A DNA stretch of 64,000 nucleotides from Lithodes maja (taxonomy: Eukaryota > Arthropoda > Malacostraca > Decapoda > Lithodidae), in NCBI GenBank assembly GCA_037953745.1, contig JBAKBP010001390.1:62001-126000 (forward strand), in the 5' to 3' direction. The position numbers and the translations under genes are program-made. The notes under the pieces were generated by a model. That model ran no database searches and had not been told where the DNA came from. It saw only the letters and a list, made by a program, of their open reading frames with translations. Shown piece by piece: positions 25,701-39,300 of this stretch (position 1 is its first letter; every line of letters starts with the position of its first letter).

Positions 25701-28700
25701 TCTCCCCTAGGCCTAGGAACATATATTATGGAATGGGTTTTAGGCAATGCCGCCTGGATAATATTCAGATCTGACTCGAACAACCAGGTCTCAATGAGAC
25801 ATAATACATCAAGGTTACGTTCATCCAAGATCTCGCAAATATGATCCATTTTGTTACGCAAAGAACGAACATTCAACAGACCCAGTTTCAACCGGCTCCC
25901 GTGTGCATTTTTCAGTTTTTTGAACCTACAAAATTGGTGTTTTCAATAACTCTATTTCTCTGAGCTGTCATTAGAGGACAATTTCTACTTGAGGCGAAAT
26001 GCTTTGGCGGCTCCGTAACTGATGTGGAGCTCATACAATTTATACATTTCGGGGAAGTCTTGTTGGTGCAGTCTTTTGAGTTATGAGTACCGGCACAGAA
26101 GTTGCATTTTGGATCTTCATTTTTCCGATAACACCTGTCACTGGTATGGCCAAAGCCCTGGCAATGGTAACATTGTGTTACCCAGAAGCGATCGTATGCA
26201 CGACATCTCACAAGTCCAACATACACAGAATTGCCATCATCCACAATGGAAGAGCGTATTTCAGGTGACATTTTTACTACCGCAGTCTTTGTGTGGGCAT
26301 CACTCTTTTGCTTGGTGAATAGCAAATTCATAGCTAAGCCATTGTCGACCAGGGACTTTATTCTTGGGTTCTTGTTGAGGACGCTGGGAATGATCTCATT
26401 ATCCTCAGTGTCATTAGCAATGCCTACCAGAGTCATTTTTGGCAGCATCTTCTTTGGTTCGGACACTGAAGGCACTGTCCACCCCCAAACACTGATTGAT
26501 GGCCCTTCCTGCGTCTTCTTTGGCTTTCTTGGATGGAAGTCGTACCACCAGTACACCTGAATCAGTTCTAGTTAACTTGTTAACCGGAACTGAATCCAAA
26601 GCAGTCTCGATTGCCTTTGTATCTGGTGGGCTTACTGGCTCAGAGGATCGGTCTTTTGGCTTCACTACCAGGACCTGATGGTCCCAGACAGTTTTTTTCT
26701 TTCCACCATCTACCACCTCAGTGGTGCGTTTGGTCGGCTCCTTTTTGGTCTCTTCAAATGTTTGCTGAACTATCTTGGCAAACAAGGGAATGTCGGGGGC
26801 AGCATCTTTACTCTCAAGGATATCCATTCTGTTACCAATACTCTCTATCTCCACGGCCACCGCAGCAAGGGCACCCTTCACTTCGTTTACAATGGCAGTC
26901 TTCACTTCACCAACTAGGGCAGCCGTCAGGTCATCCAAGGTCTGCTGACTAATTGCTGCGTCCTTAGCAGCCAGGGGGGTGGTATCGCAAACAGTGCAAT
27001 GCCATTTAAATCTAGGTTTCTTCTTTGCAAGTACTCTGAGGTCCTCATCATCAACATTTATACAGGAATACCCTGTTCTTAACATTAATTCTCCATTACA
27101 AACCCCAATGTACTTGAATAAACTAATGAAAGCATATGCTCCTTCCGGTATTTGAACTCAGGACACCACACTCAGAACATAAGCATCTAAACCATTACAC
27201 CACCAACACAGTTAAAGGTTGAATACACGATCACGATTAATATCCTTTTTCGAGTTTTGGATATCAATCTAATCATGTACTCGACCCAACTGCATTATGG
27301 AAAGCGTATTGTTTTAATGAGTGGAACGAACCTAACCAGAATTTCAATAATAATACTTCAATGTTACCTCTCCCGACCAACACTGGCCTCAGCTCCCCAA
27401 CGAAGGTATATTTGGCACTGGATACAGCATTATGGGGGGATGCTTCACTTTTTGGGCAATTTTTGCATGTATTCATTATTTTTCTAGTTTCCTCCCTAGA
27501 CCTCCATTAAATTTAAAAAAATATCCATTAGATCCCCCTTCTAGATTAATTTGTAAATTTTTCGGTAGAAAAATGTCCCGGCCAAAGGCCGGTTCTTCCA
27601 ACATTACAGGCTCACTATCGTTCGCCAGAGAAAAAATCGCCACCTAAATAGCACGAAAGGTCTAATTATTGACGTAGAAATGGGGTGAAAGGTCTTAAAA
27701 TCGACTAACTAATGGGGCAAATATCTTAACATCTGAAAACTAATGGGGCTAAACATGAGGGAGAAAGTGGACCAGAAAACCGGCCCATGTCCCCTTAACC
27801 CCTTCAGTACGATGACGTATTGTTACCTTTGAGTCTGGCTAAAAATTGAGGATTTTATACAGTTTAAGAAGGACCTATGTTATCCAAAGGGTTTATTGAG
27901 ATCGTATTTACCCCCTAGAGCCCTAGAGCTTGATTATATACTAAAGAAAATCGTCGGTTGGGAACCAGAATATCACAATTACGCCATGGTGCTGTCATAA
28001 TTATCAAGGGGGTTTATATCGCCTTGTTTACCTCAAGATGTGGAATGTGTGGATGCTGTGGGTGAAGTGGTGGAGCCGACCCACTGCCTTAATACACTGT
28101 TAAGGGGGCCCACCTCGCTTGTTTTCTCTTTCTCTAACTCTCTCTTTGGCTTGGATCCATTTGGCCCCATTCAGCCTACTGTTTTAATACGTTTATCCCC
28201 ATCCAGGTGTCGATTTTTACCTGGCGAGCGGTAGCGAGCCAGCATATCTAAACAAATGTTTTTGACAGCAGGCTAAGTTTGTACATTTTTCGATAGAAAC
28301 ATTTCTCCGGCGAAGCCGGATTTCTTCATATATTGCTGGCTCGCTATCGCTCACCAGGAAAAAATCGACACCTGGATGGGGATAAACGTCGTAAAACAAT
28401 TGGCTGAATGGGGCCGAATGGATACAAGCCAGGGAAAGAGAGAAAAGGAGCGATAAAAAAAAAGCAGGTGACCTCCCTTAAAACATGTCATAATCCTCTC
28501 CTTGTTTACCTCAAGATGTGGAATGTGTGGACGGGGTGGGCGAAGTGGTGGAGCCGACCCACTGCCTGCTGGGGGAAAACATGGTGCCAGAGAGCAGTGA
28601 GGAGTGCCGCGTTCACTGTAGCGAAGCTTGTGTCACCACCGGCTGGGGGCCCTGGACACCCTGCCCCAGACACCCGCCTTGTGGACGCACTGAGAGAACA

Positions 28701-31700
28701 CGACACCTGCTGGGTATGCACGGTCACGCTAATTAGTCATGTTCCAGCTGTAATTACGTAATTGGCTTGCTCTGTCCTGTATTAATGTCTGTCAGATGTT
28801 GAATAGGGTGGTTAAGTGTAGGAACATGTTTGTATATTTCACTCCATATGAAGAAATGAAGCTTAGATATTGATGATACCAATTATTGATCAAAACATAC
28901 TTGGTGCCGAGACATCACTTATTAGCGCGACTGTACAGTTAGTTACCCACAGGAATTCTTTACCATTGTGTTATTATATGAAGGGAAAATAGTAAGGAAA
29001 TTATATACAGCTGCTCGGTATGTGCAGTTGTCCACAGGAATTCATTATTATTGTGTTATTTTATGAAGGGAATTATATATGAAAACACGGGGTAATATGT
29101 CATGCATTCGTTAATGAACTACTACATAGAACAAATCATTTTAAACTCAACTATAATTTTCTGTTCATTACATAAAAGGTTGTCTACTAATTCGTATGAG
29201 CTACTGTATACTTGGAATACATCTTTAAAAAGACCTCCGTCTACGTATTGTGAAAAACCTGTTATCCTCCGGCAAATTGTGGGGTTGAGTGAGTGAAGGG
29301 GGGGACAGTGAATGAAGGAGGATGCATGTTTTTCATAATACGTGTTGCTAGCCCCAAACGCGCGAGCAACTGTGGCTTTCAACCATCCGACACATCCCCT
29401 TTTATTAATGTGTATCACACATGTTACATACAAATAAAGTTTATGTTTTGTTTTACCCTACTGTGGAAAGACTACGGATACACCACTCCTGCCGGGGCCT
29501 CACGCAGTGGCATGACCCAGTCCTGTCGAACTGAGCTCATGACGCTGGTGGCATTGCCCCGGAGGATAGCCATCCCTAGTCTTTGCTTGAGCCAGAGGGT
29601 TTCCCGGGGTTCTCCTGAAACTTCTCTGATTTTACGGCCTATTTCATTCACCATCTTAAGGGTGGTAGGGCCGAAGACTCCTGAAGTTTCGAATGCCAGG
29701 GGCTCGAACTGATGAATTCTGGCGATGGCTTGATATTTTTCTCGCTTTTTATTTTCTGCTATCCGGGCGGCTTCACCTGCTTCGTCGGCGTTTCTGGCGG
29801 CGTTGGTTGTGGAGAAAGTGTCAACACATGTGGCATCCCACACGAGGCACCGGCCATTCTTGTAAGGGTAAGTGGTCATCCCATCTGGCCGTTTGCCGTC
29901 TTCTCTGTGAAGTCCATGTGGTTCGAGGATTGATGCACAGTTAGCACTCTGCAGGGCCCGTTTTATGACATCATTTAGTGCAGAGTGTCTTGGCAGGCGG
30001 CCTGCGTTGTAATTACATGACAAGGCATGGTGACCTTGAGCATCCATCCTCCCATCACACTTGCAAGTGTGTGGGTGACAAACTGCCGCACCCACTCTGA
30101 GCGCGATGGCGACCCGGAGCGCTTCAGCATCCAAGTGAGTTCCAAGAGGTGGGATGGGGATGGCGTGTAACCACAAGCCACTCTCCGAACGGGCGGCTGC
30201 CTGGAGGCGTGCTTTTGCAACCTGGTCTGCATTGGTTAGGAGATTTTCTTGAGTTTTCTTCGCCGAGATGGTATCCCACGCTTTCTGCTTGCTCCTGGAG
30301 GTACCCTGAGGCTCCTCCTCTACTCCTGTACTTCCCTTCCAGGTGTTAATCGCTGCTGTTACGTCCCCGTTAAGTGTCATTCCGGGTTTAGAATAAAGGA
30401 TGGACAATACGAGGTCGTTGGTCGCGATGAGGGAAGAGATAAAGGCTGGGGAGGCAATATCCGAGGCTCTCCGTATGCCCAAGCCCCCGAGGCGGACAGG
30501 AAGGGTGGCTTGTGTCCAGGCCTGTTCTTTAAATTCCACGTTGGTGATGCTGGTCACTGCATCTCGGATTATGCTGTCTAATTCTTGGAGGCCGCCGTTG
30601 TTCGTGTAAGTCATCGATGTGCGCAGGAGGTATTGGAGTTTTGGGATGGAGAAACAGTTCTTGAGCAGGGCCAGAGCTGAGTGGGCATCGATGTGTATCA
30701 GGCGACTCACGAGACGTTGAAGCTCCTCCTTTTTAACTTGAAGTGCTGGTGGGATTGCTGCCAGAGTTAGTGGGGAACCTAATAGGGTTTGCTGGTGCTC
30801 CTGAAGGATCTTTACATCTGGCAATATGTTTCGGAACAGGGCCTGAGTCTCTTCTTCTTGTTCACGTGTGTGGTTGAGGAGAACAAGTTCACATTTGGTG
30901 TCATTTATCACTAGCCCGGCCTGGCCGAGTTCAGTTATGATGTTATTTAGGTCAGTTAGAACGTTCTCTACTGACCCACCCAAGGTTGCATCGTCCAGGT
31001 ACCATACATTCAGCTCTGACCTTACTTTGTTAGCTGCTGCATCCACCCCTATTGAGAAAAGAGCAGGACCACCTGGATCTCCCTGCTGTAACCCGGTCTC
31101 TGATGGGATTACCGTCTCGCCAAAAATCAGGATTGAAGGTTTGGAATAAGCCTGCCAAAGTAGGGGGTACAGAGGGGGGATGTGTTCTTGAGCTGCACAG
31201 AGGAAGACATCCCTGCGAATGCTGTTGAATGCGTTCCGCATGTCAATCTTTAGAAGCACTCGTTTTTCTTGGGCTTGGCTGAGGTAGGTGCGGGTTGCGT
31301 GTACAGCAGCTTCACACCCCCCTGGAGTTCCGAAACCTAGTTGAACTGGTCTTAAGTGTTGACCTAGGCCATTCGAGAGTGGTTTCAAACCCACCTTTGT
31401 GGCAAGGCGGCGGAAGGTGTTCCCTACTGCTATTGGGCGCACACCGCCATCTTTCTTTGCCAGTGCACAGAGTGATGCCCCAAAAAATAGGGGTGTGGCA
31501 CAGTCGGGTACTTCCCCTCTTAAAACCATGTTGATGAATTTGGTGAGGGTTTCCAAGAGTGCCTCCCCAGCAGCTCCTGATCCCTTACCCAAGAGGCCTT
31601 TGAGGTGGGCGGGTCGGATACCATCTGGGCCCGCGGCTGAGCCTGCTGGGAATGAAGTCACTGCGGCGACCACCTGCTCCTTCGTGACAACTAAAGGTTG

Positions 31701-33002
31701 GCGCATCTGGTCATTTGGGGCAGGGGGGAGGTTTAGGTCCCTAGGTGGAGGTGGGTGCTTTTCTTGTAGGGCTTCAACAACTTCGGTGCCTTGACCAGCA
31801 AAACCTTCTGAAGAGGACAACAGTCTGACGGCCCCTTTGATGTCACTATCCGCCAGCTTCGCCGCGACCCTCTTACGTAGCTGTTCAGCCTCTTCCTCTT
31901 CCTTGTCCTGGTGCTTCTGGGCCCTGTTTGGTTGCTGTTCGGGGGGTTCCACCAGTTTGTTTCCATCCATATATTGTGCTACTTGACGTTTCACTCTGGT
32001 GGCTAGTGAAACCTGAAGATGGTCTTGTATGTTGGTTCTGGGTGGTTTTCGGAGGGCCCCATAGGAGAAACCCAGGAGCCGTGCCCATGCGAGGGGTGTC
32101 TTGAGCTGTAGGGCCTGCTTTATGATGGTTGTAAGGGCCTCCGCCACTTGGATTCTGGCTCCTTTAGGTACCCGGGCAAGGACCTGGATCCGCGCTTTCC
32201 ATTTGGTCACCAGTTGGGTCAAGTCGGCGACCGGTGTTGCCGGTGTTGCCCCGGTTGGCTCTGCAGTGGGCCCTGGACATGCGAGACATTTCCAGTTTGG
32301 TTGTTCTCCTGATGTTTTCTTTGTCAGCTTAGCACAAGATAAATGAATAGATCTAAGACAGCCGGAACATTTTCGCGAATTCTTTCTTGCATTGGTTGTT
32401 CCGCACTTAAGACACTTAGTATCTGCTAGGCCATAGTCTTCCAAGATTATCCGTTCCTCTGCCTCTACCAAGCCGTCCTCTTGATCTTCCCGTGGTGCTT
32501 CCATCTCTACCATGTCTCCCTTGTTTCAGAAAGCCCGGGAAATCTCTCCTGGCACATATCTAGATTATTGCTGTTGTTATTAATGTATAATTGGCTGGAT
32601 GCATAACAATTCACTTATCATAGTCAACCTTTCTGATGGGATATGTAAAAAACAGAAAAAAAAAAAAAAAAAAAAACATCACATATCATAGTCAACCTTT
32701 CTGATGGGCAATTGGCCTGCTTCTCCTAAAGCTAAGTGATTAAATGTATAAATCCTCGGCATTGGGCACCGGTACAACTAAAAGATCTAACTGATTGAAA
32801 GGAAGCACGCCAATTATATCCTATGATTACTTACACTGGCGACGCCACCCTGATGTTGAGTATTAATAGATGCTTAGGATATTAATAATGCTGTCAACAT
32901 CAAGATAGGGAGAGAGCCAGAGAGTGAGCGAGAGCCAGGATCTGAGTGGGTAACCGGATCTAGGGCAGCCGTTATGGAAAAATTATTAAATTGTACAAAA
33001 TG

Positions 33003-33062
<60 letters not shown>

Positions 33063-33256
33063 AGGGGCGGAGGCGAGGGAGAAAGAAAGCGAGCTGGAGA
33101 GGGGGCTGGCCTGGTTGGGTATGAAAGATGTTAGAGGAAAGCAAATAACTAAAATGATAAAAAGCGATCTGAAGTTATAGATAACCAAAAAAATAATAGC
33201 AATGAGGCGGTTAAGTGCGGTGATTGAAAGTGGATGGAAAGATGTTAAGGATAAAA

Positions 33257-33321
<65 letters not shown>

Positions 33322-36300
33322 GAAAATGGACCTTGTAGCAAGTATTTCCTAAATGGTTAGAGAGAGGGAAATGAAAATGGACCTTATAGCAAATACTTCA
33401 TAAAGGTTAGAATTGTTTGAGAAGTTGAAGGACCGAGGGTCAGGTCCTTGGGGTAGATGGAAGATGAGGCCTATGGTGGGGAACCATAAGGGTGAAACTG
33501 CCTGCCCTATAAACGGTCACCTCACTCACCTTGTGGTCACTGCTGGAGGTTTATGGTGCCTGGGCAGGGCTGGGCTAGTGCCTGACGGCTCCTTGTCCCC
33601 TCACTGATACTGGTAATAACACTCTCAAGATTAAACTAAATATGCTTTGTGGGCGATGTTTAAACAAGAAACCAGTTCTGTTTACTATGTGCCGAAACAC
33701 CGTATCATCGCCGATCTTCTGATACGTATATGGGTCACTTAGCCCCACGATACCCCTCCGAAAATCCCCTCTTTTGAGGAGCTCAACGGACCCGTGTGCT
33801 CTCACTGTGCTCTCACTCACTCACTCACATAATACATTAGAATTATAATATTGCATACGCTAATATTTTGCATCAAGTTAGTCACACGTAAGTATTGCAA
33901 TAAAAACATATGATTCAGCTTTATATTATAGAAATTCAAAGGTTATTAAACGATGGGTATATTTTAACGTATATGAATAATTATTGAATATATTGCATAA
34001 TGCAAGTCTCGAAATCTTATAATGAGCCATCAAGACATTATTTAGTCCTTGGAGTGCCACATGTGTTTGTTGATTTCATTAATTGAGTTTGGAGGGGAGT
34101 TTGTTGGTGGAAAATACATAATAATGCATGAATTACGTATATCCGTTCAGACGGGGGTGAGAATAACGTACGGTGTGTGAACCTAACGTTGCGGGAGAGT
34201 GATGAATGTCCCTGCCACAACTTCTACACCACCCTGGCTGGTACGTGGTCCTCCTGCCTGGTGGAGGGGGGCGAGGAGAGTGACCCTGAGGACGACACCA
34301 CCACACCGCTGACTGGGGAGAGGGAGAAAGATGCCGCCATGAGGAAGAAGTGTGGGGTGGGGAAGAGGTTCAGGGCGCTACTCTGCACGCGAGACGATGG
34401 TATTCTAGCGCACCCCAGGTAAATATATTCACCGATTTTTATATCCTTAATCATAATAATGTTTGTGTGTGTACAGTTGAAGGAAACATAATAACAGCTG
34501 TGATCAGTATTTGGTTTGTTTGTTAACAGTTCGTGTGGGCACTGTGGTATGGAGGAGGAGCCGTGTATGGAGGAGTGCCCCTCAGACTGCCGCCTGGGAC
34601 CATGGGGAGCCTGGACGGCCTGCAATGCTTCCTGTGGCGCCGGCATACAACACCAGGCCAGAGAGGTTGGAATATTTTTTTTTTTTTTATAATTTTAGTC
34701 ATACATTTATTTATGTATGGTCGCGCTAATAAGTCATGTCTCAGCTGTCATTACGTTTGGCTTGCCCTGTGCTGTATTAATGTCTGTCAGATGTAGAATA
34801 GGGTGTGTAAGTGAAGGAACATGTTTGTATATTTCACTCAATATGAAGAAATGCAGCTTAAATATTGCTGATACCAATTATTGATCAAAACATACTTGGT
34901 GCCGAGACATCACTTATTAGCGAGATTGTATGTATAGGCTACTGTGATCAGCAGTACATTATCCTCAAATGATCAAGTCAACAAACACTCTATTTGGGTT
35001 TCCTTAAATATCAGTATATCTATCTCAAGTTGGTATTTTTTATAAAAGATAGATGTTGTTTTACTCTTAAAACTGCTGGACTACATGGTTAGGGAATAAC
35101 AATAGGTGCCTTAAAGGGGGATGGTTAACTTTTTAGGCGATTTTTGCATGTATTCATTATTTTTCTAGTTTCCTCCCTAGACTTCCATCGAATTAAAAAA
35201 AACATCCATTAACTCCCCCTTCTAGATTAATTTGTACATTTTTCGGTAGAAAAATCTCCCGGCCAAAGGCCGGTTCTTCCAACATTACAGGCTCACTATC
35301 ATTCGCCAAGGAAAAAATTGACACCTAAATAGCACGAAAGGTCTAAATGTTGACGAAATGGGGCGAAAGGTCTTAAAATTGACTAACTAATGGGGCAAAC
35401 ATCTTAACATCGGGAAACTAATGGGGCTAAACATGAGGGAGAAAGTGGCACAGAAAACCGGCCCATCCCCCCTTAACCTATTAAACGCGAAAATACCCTA
35501 GGGGCAAGGGTACTTATTTGTGAATTTCTAGCATTGGATTCTGACAGAATTAGTTATATTTAAAATATAGAGCATTATTTGTTTTCAATTTGCTTTTATT
35601 TTACATATATGATGTATGTATGAACCTTCAAGAGTGCTAAAATAAGTTGGAAAAGCATTTGGGTGGTGAAAAACGTAAATATTGACCACCCGGTCATAAT
35701 CTCAGGCGAGAGTGAGCCCGGCGCAACCCTCCCCTCTCGCTGTCTGTGAGGTAACTGAGGCGAGCGGGGCAGTGTCTGACTGTGTCTCGGTGTTATATAA
35801 CGATCTTTTATGCAACCCACTTATGCTACATTATTGTGGGAGAGAAAAATAACCGATAAATGATGAAAATAAGATGAAAAAGGTGATAATTGAGGAGGGG
35901 GGAATGAGAAACACATGGTTGAGTACTAGAGGGGAATTATCTCACCTAGAGACAAATTCCTTTGTTTTGATAGCCCCTGGGATGTTTTGGAAGGCTTTTT
36001 TTTATGGTCTTGCTTCTGTGAGGCCTATCGCGTTCCCTATGGTGAGCCTTCCGTGAGGCCTATCGCGCTTCATGGGTTAAAGCAACTGTGCTGTATTTCT
36101 TTTTCTCCACATATAACGCACACATCCAACATCTGAAACAAACGCAAAATTAAGGGGGGTCACCGGCTTTTTTTTTCTTTCTCTCTTGTTCTCTCTTTCC
36201 CTGGCTTGTATCCATTCGGCCCCATTCAGCCCCATTCAGCCAACTTTTTTAAGACGTTTATCCCCATCCAGGTGTCGATTTATTCCTGGCGAGCGATAGC

Positions 36301-39300
36301 TACCGCTCGCCAAGAAAACATTGACACCTGAATGGGGGTAAATGTCTTAAAACAGTAGGCTGAATGTGGCCGAATGTATACAAGCCATAGAGAGAGGGAG
36401 AAAAAGAGAAAAAAAGCGAGGTGGGCTCCCTTACTGACATTTGTTAACGTGTGAACAGGTCCTAGAGCCAAGTTTGTGGGGTGGTCGGCCGTGTCCCGAG
36501 GTGAGCCAGGTCCGGGCGTGCTGGGGGTCCTGTCGGTCAGCCTGGGTGCCCTGGGGATGGTCTGAGTGTCAGGTATCCGGGGACAAGGACTGTGGTTCAG
36601 GCTCACAATCCAGGAACATCAGGTAAAATTGAGCCGTTACAGTACATGTAGTGGAAAAATTACGTTAAACCATTGTATGAATATTGTATGTATTACCTAT
36701 GGTCAATTAATTCATATTAATTAGGTGATTAAATTGTTTGGTATAGACATTACATATTATGTACGACTGTCTTCATAGAGTAATGCATAGTGAGTGAAAT
36801 TTAGATGTGAGTTTCCTGGGTTCGAGTCCTTGGAGTGCCACATATATTTGTTGATTGCATTAGTTGAGTTTAGATGTGAAGTTGGTTGGTGTAAAAAACA
36901 TAATAATATGGTGAAGCTCACAAGAGGCACAGCTCCTCCCAAGTGTTGGGTAAACAAAATTATTGATCAAGATATAGTATACTCTACTATGTCTGTTATT
37001 CACACAAAAGGATTTTTTTTTTGTGAGACTACAAACAACGTGAACAGATACAGTTATGGACATTGCTGTTTTATGCGTGAGGCAGTTATGTGGTGTGTCG
37101 TACAGGCAAGCACTAAGCTTTTTATATTCTATGGGTTACATGAATGGCCCAATTACAAGCTATGGCCCGATAATGATAATGGCCCGATTATGAATTACAA
37201 GCTATGGCCCGATAAGTATAGGGTACTTATGGTACTTAGAGAACGAAGAGCTGACAATTTTATGTTTATCAGGTATGTGTGTGCCGATGAAAGGGTTGTT
37301 GTTGTTCTTAGGGTTGTGATGTGCAATGTACACGGAGTAGGAATCTCCAGATATTTGCACAGGCGTTCACAGGCGTTATTAGCGTTGGGACAGCTTTTTT
37401 ATGTGTTATTTTTGTTTTTTGTTTATTGAAACATTGTAGAGAGGGAAGAAGAGGTGGAGAGTGAGGAAGCTGTTGGAGTGGCTTTGTTGTGTGTGTTTAG
37501 TCTGTATACGTCGTCAGGACATCTGACTGGGTGCGAACATGTGGACCATGCTAGGACGTACTACCATACCCACTAAATGTCCGACGTGGCAGGGATTCGA
37601 TCCCGGGTCTTGCAGATTCACACATGAGCGTGCTCACCACGCGACCGCCGCGGCTAGTTAGTATTGGCAAATATTGTAATATTTAAATATTTTAATATTA
37701 TAATATTATAATATTTGCTAAATTGATTAGGGAATCAATTTAGGATATGTATGTGTGAGGCTCACATGGTAGGAGGGGTGAAGCCAAGAATGATATCCTC
37801 TACAACCTATGTTACAGATCTTTGGATGAGACAATCTCATGATAGGTAGGGCATAGACACTAACAAAGCCCCCAATTTTCTTCTGTATGTTTCAGTTTTA
37901 AGGGGGAAATGGTACAGGGTTAGTGGTTTGTAGACTCGGGGCTGTATTGTCTGTGTAATCCTACACTCTTCCCAATAGTGATTACAATCAATCGCATGCA
38001 TGAAGCCGATGACATGGACAAATCAAAGACGGGAGTCATTCTGATTGGTTTGTCATGAAGCCCATACGAGAGTCTTCCTGAGTATTTGCATTTCGCCTGA
38101 GAATACAGCCCAAGAAAGAAAGCCCCTGATTTGTCTGTATGTTTCTGGTGTAAAGTCACTGTCACACGAGCGCTTTTTCCGTCAATTTTCCATGAGCAAG
38201 TTTGTTCTCGTATTATTTCGGGACTTTTTTGCACTGGTGTCGGTAACTAGACTGAAGGTAGATTATGTTAGGCGGCTGAATTCTGATAAAGTGGATTATT
38301 TTAAGCTTCCAGACTATAATTGCCTGTAAAAATTGCTCGAAAAATGGCTCGTGTGACTCCGGCTTAATCATGAGCGGTTTATAGATATTAAGGCCTCTAT
38401 AGTTTATGTAGCATATGTATGAGTGATATGATGACATGGTAGACAAGATTGAACTCCTCTATTATATATGTTACAGGTGAAGTACTTATGCAATGTATGA
38501 GTGATATGATGACATGGTAGACAAGATTGAACTCCTCTATTATATATGTTACAGGTGAAGTACTTATGCAATGTATGAGTGATATGATGACATGGTAGAC
38601 AAGATTGAACTCCTCTATTATATATGTTACAGGTGAAGTACTTATGCAATGTATGAGTGATATGATGACATGCTAGACAAGATTGAACTCCTCTATTATA
38701 TATGTTACAGGTGAAGTACTTATGCAATGTATGAGTGATATGATGACATGGTAGACAAGATTGAACTCCTCTATTATATATGTTACAGGTGAAGTACTTA
38801 TGCAATGTATGAGTGATATGATGACATGGTAGACAAGATTGAACTCCTCTATTATACATGTTACAGGTGAAGTACTTATGCAATGTATGAGTGATATGAT
38901 GACATGGTAGACAAGATTGAACTCCTCTATTTATTATGTTACAGGTGAAGTATTTATGCAATGTATGAGTGATATGATGACATGGTAGACAAGATTGAAC
39001 TCCTCTATTATATATGTTACAGGTGAAGTACTTATGCAATGTATGAGTGATATGATGACATGGTAGACAAGATTGAACTCCTCTATTATATATGTTACAG
39101 GTGAAGTACTTATGCAATGTATGAGTGATATGATGACATGGTAGATAAGATTGAACTCCTCTATTATATATGTTACAGGTGAAGTACTTATGCAATGTAT
39201 GAGTGATATGATGACATGGTAGACAAGATTGAACTCTTCTATTATATATGTTACAGGTGAAGTACTTATGCAATGTATGAGTGATATGATGACATGGTAG

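Larger units (their letters stand above)
22549..27115 (-). mobile_element. CR1-like LINE, almost full length
   Basis: Minus-strand order: ORF1 (from about 27110), ORF2 endonuclease and reverse transcriptase (25891-22991), 3'UTR, and a terminal repeat GAATCTGATTCTGATTCT at 22555-22580, the kind of short tandem tail that ends CR1/L2 elements. The tail stands 6 bp inside intron 5, directly behind the exon 5 donor hexamer. Confidence 0.8.

Noticed and set aside
33003..33341. Ser/Leu-rich 112-codon minus-strand frame
   Set aside because: Created by two (GA)n tracts.
33575..33820. 81-codon minus-strand frame as a gene
   Set aside because: Some regular composition, but no known family, no neighbours of the same element and no regulatory context.
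36794..37429. 211-codon plus-strand frame as a host exon
   Set aside because: It starts inside a SINE, has no splice context or domain and is AT-rich intronic sequence.
37545..37660. Functional tRNA gene
   Set aside because: Box A and B are tRNA-like, but the acceptor stem and full cloverleaf could not be formed; judged a SINE. The same holds for 41772-41905 and 27129-27208.
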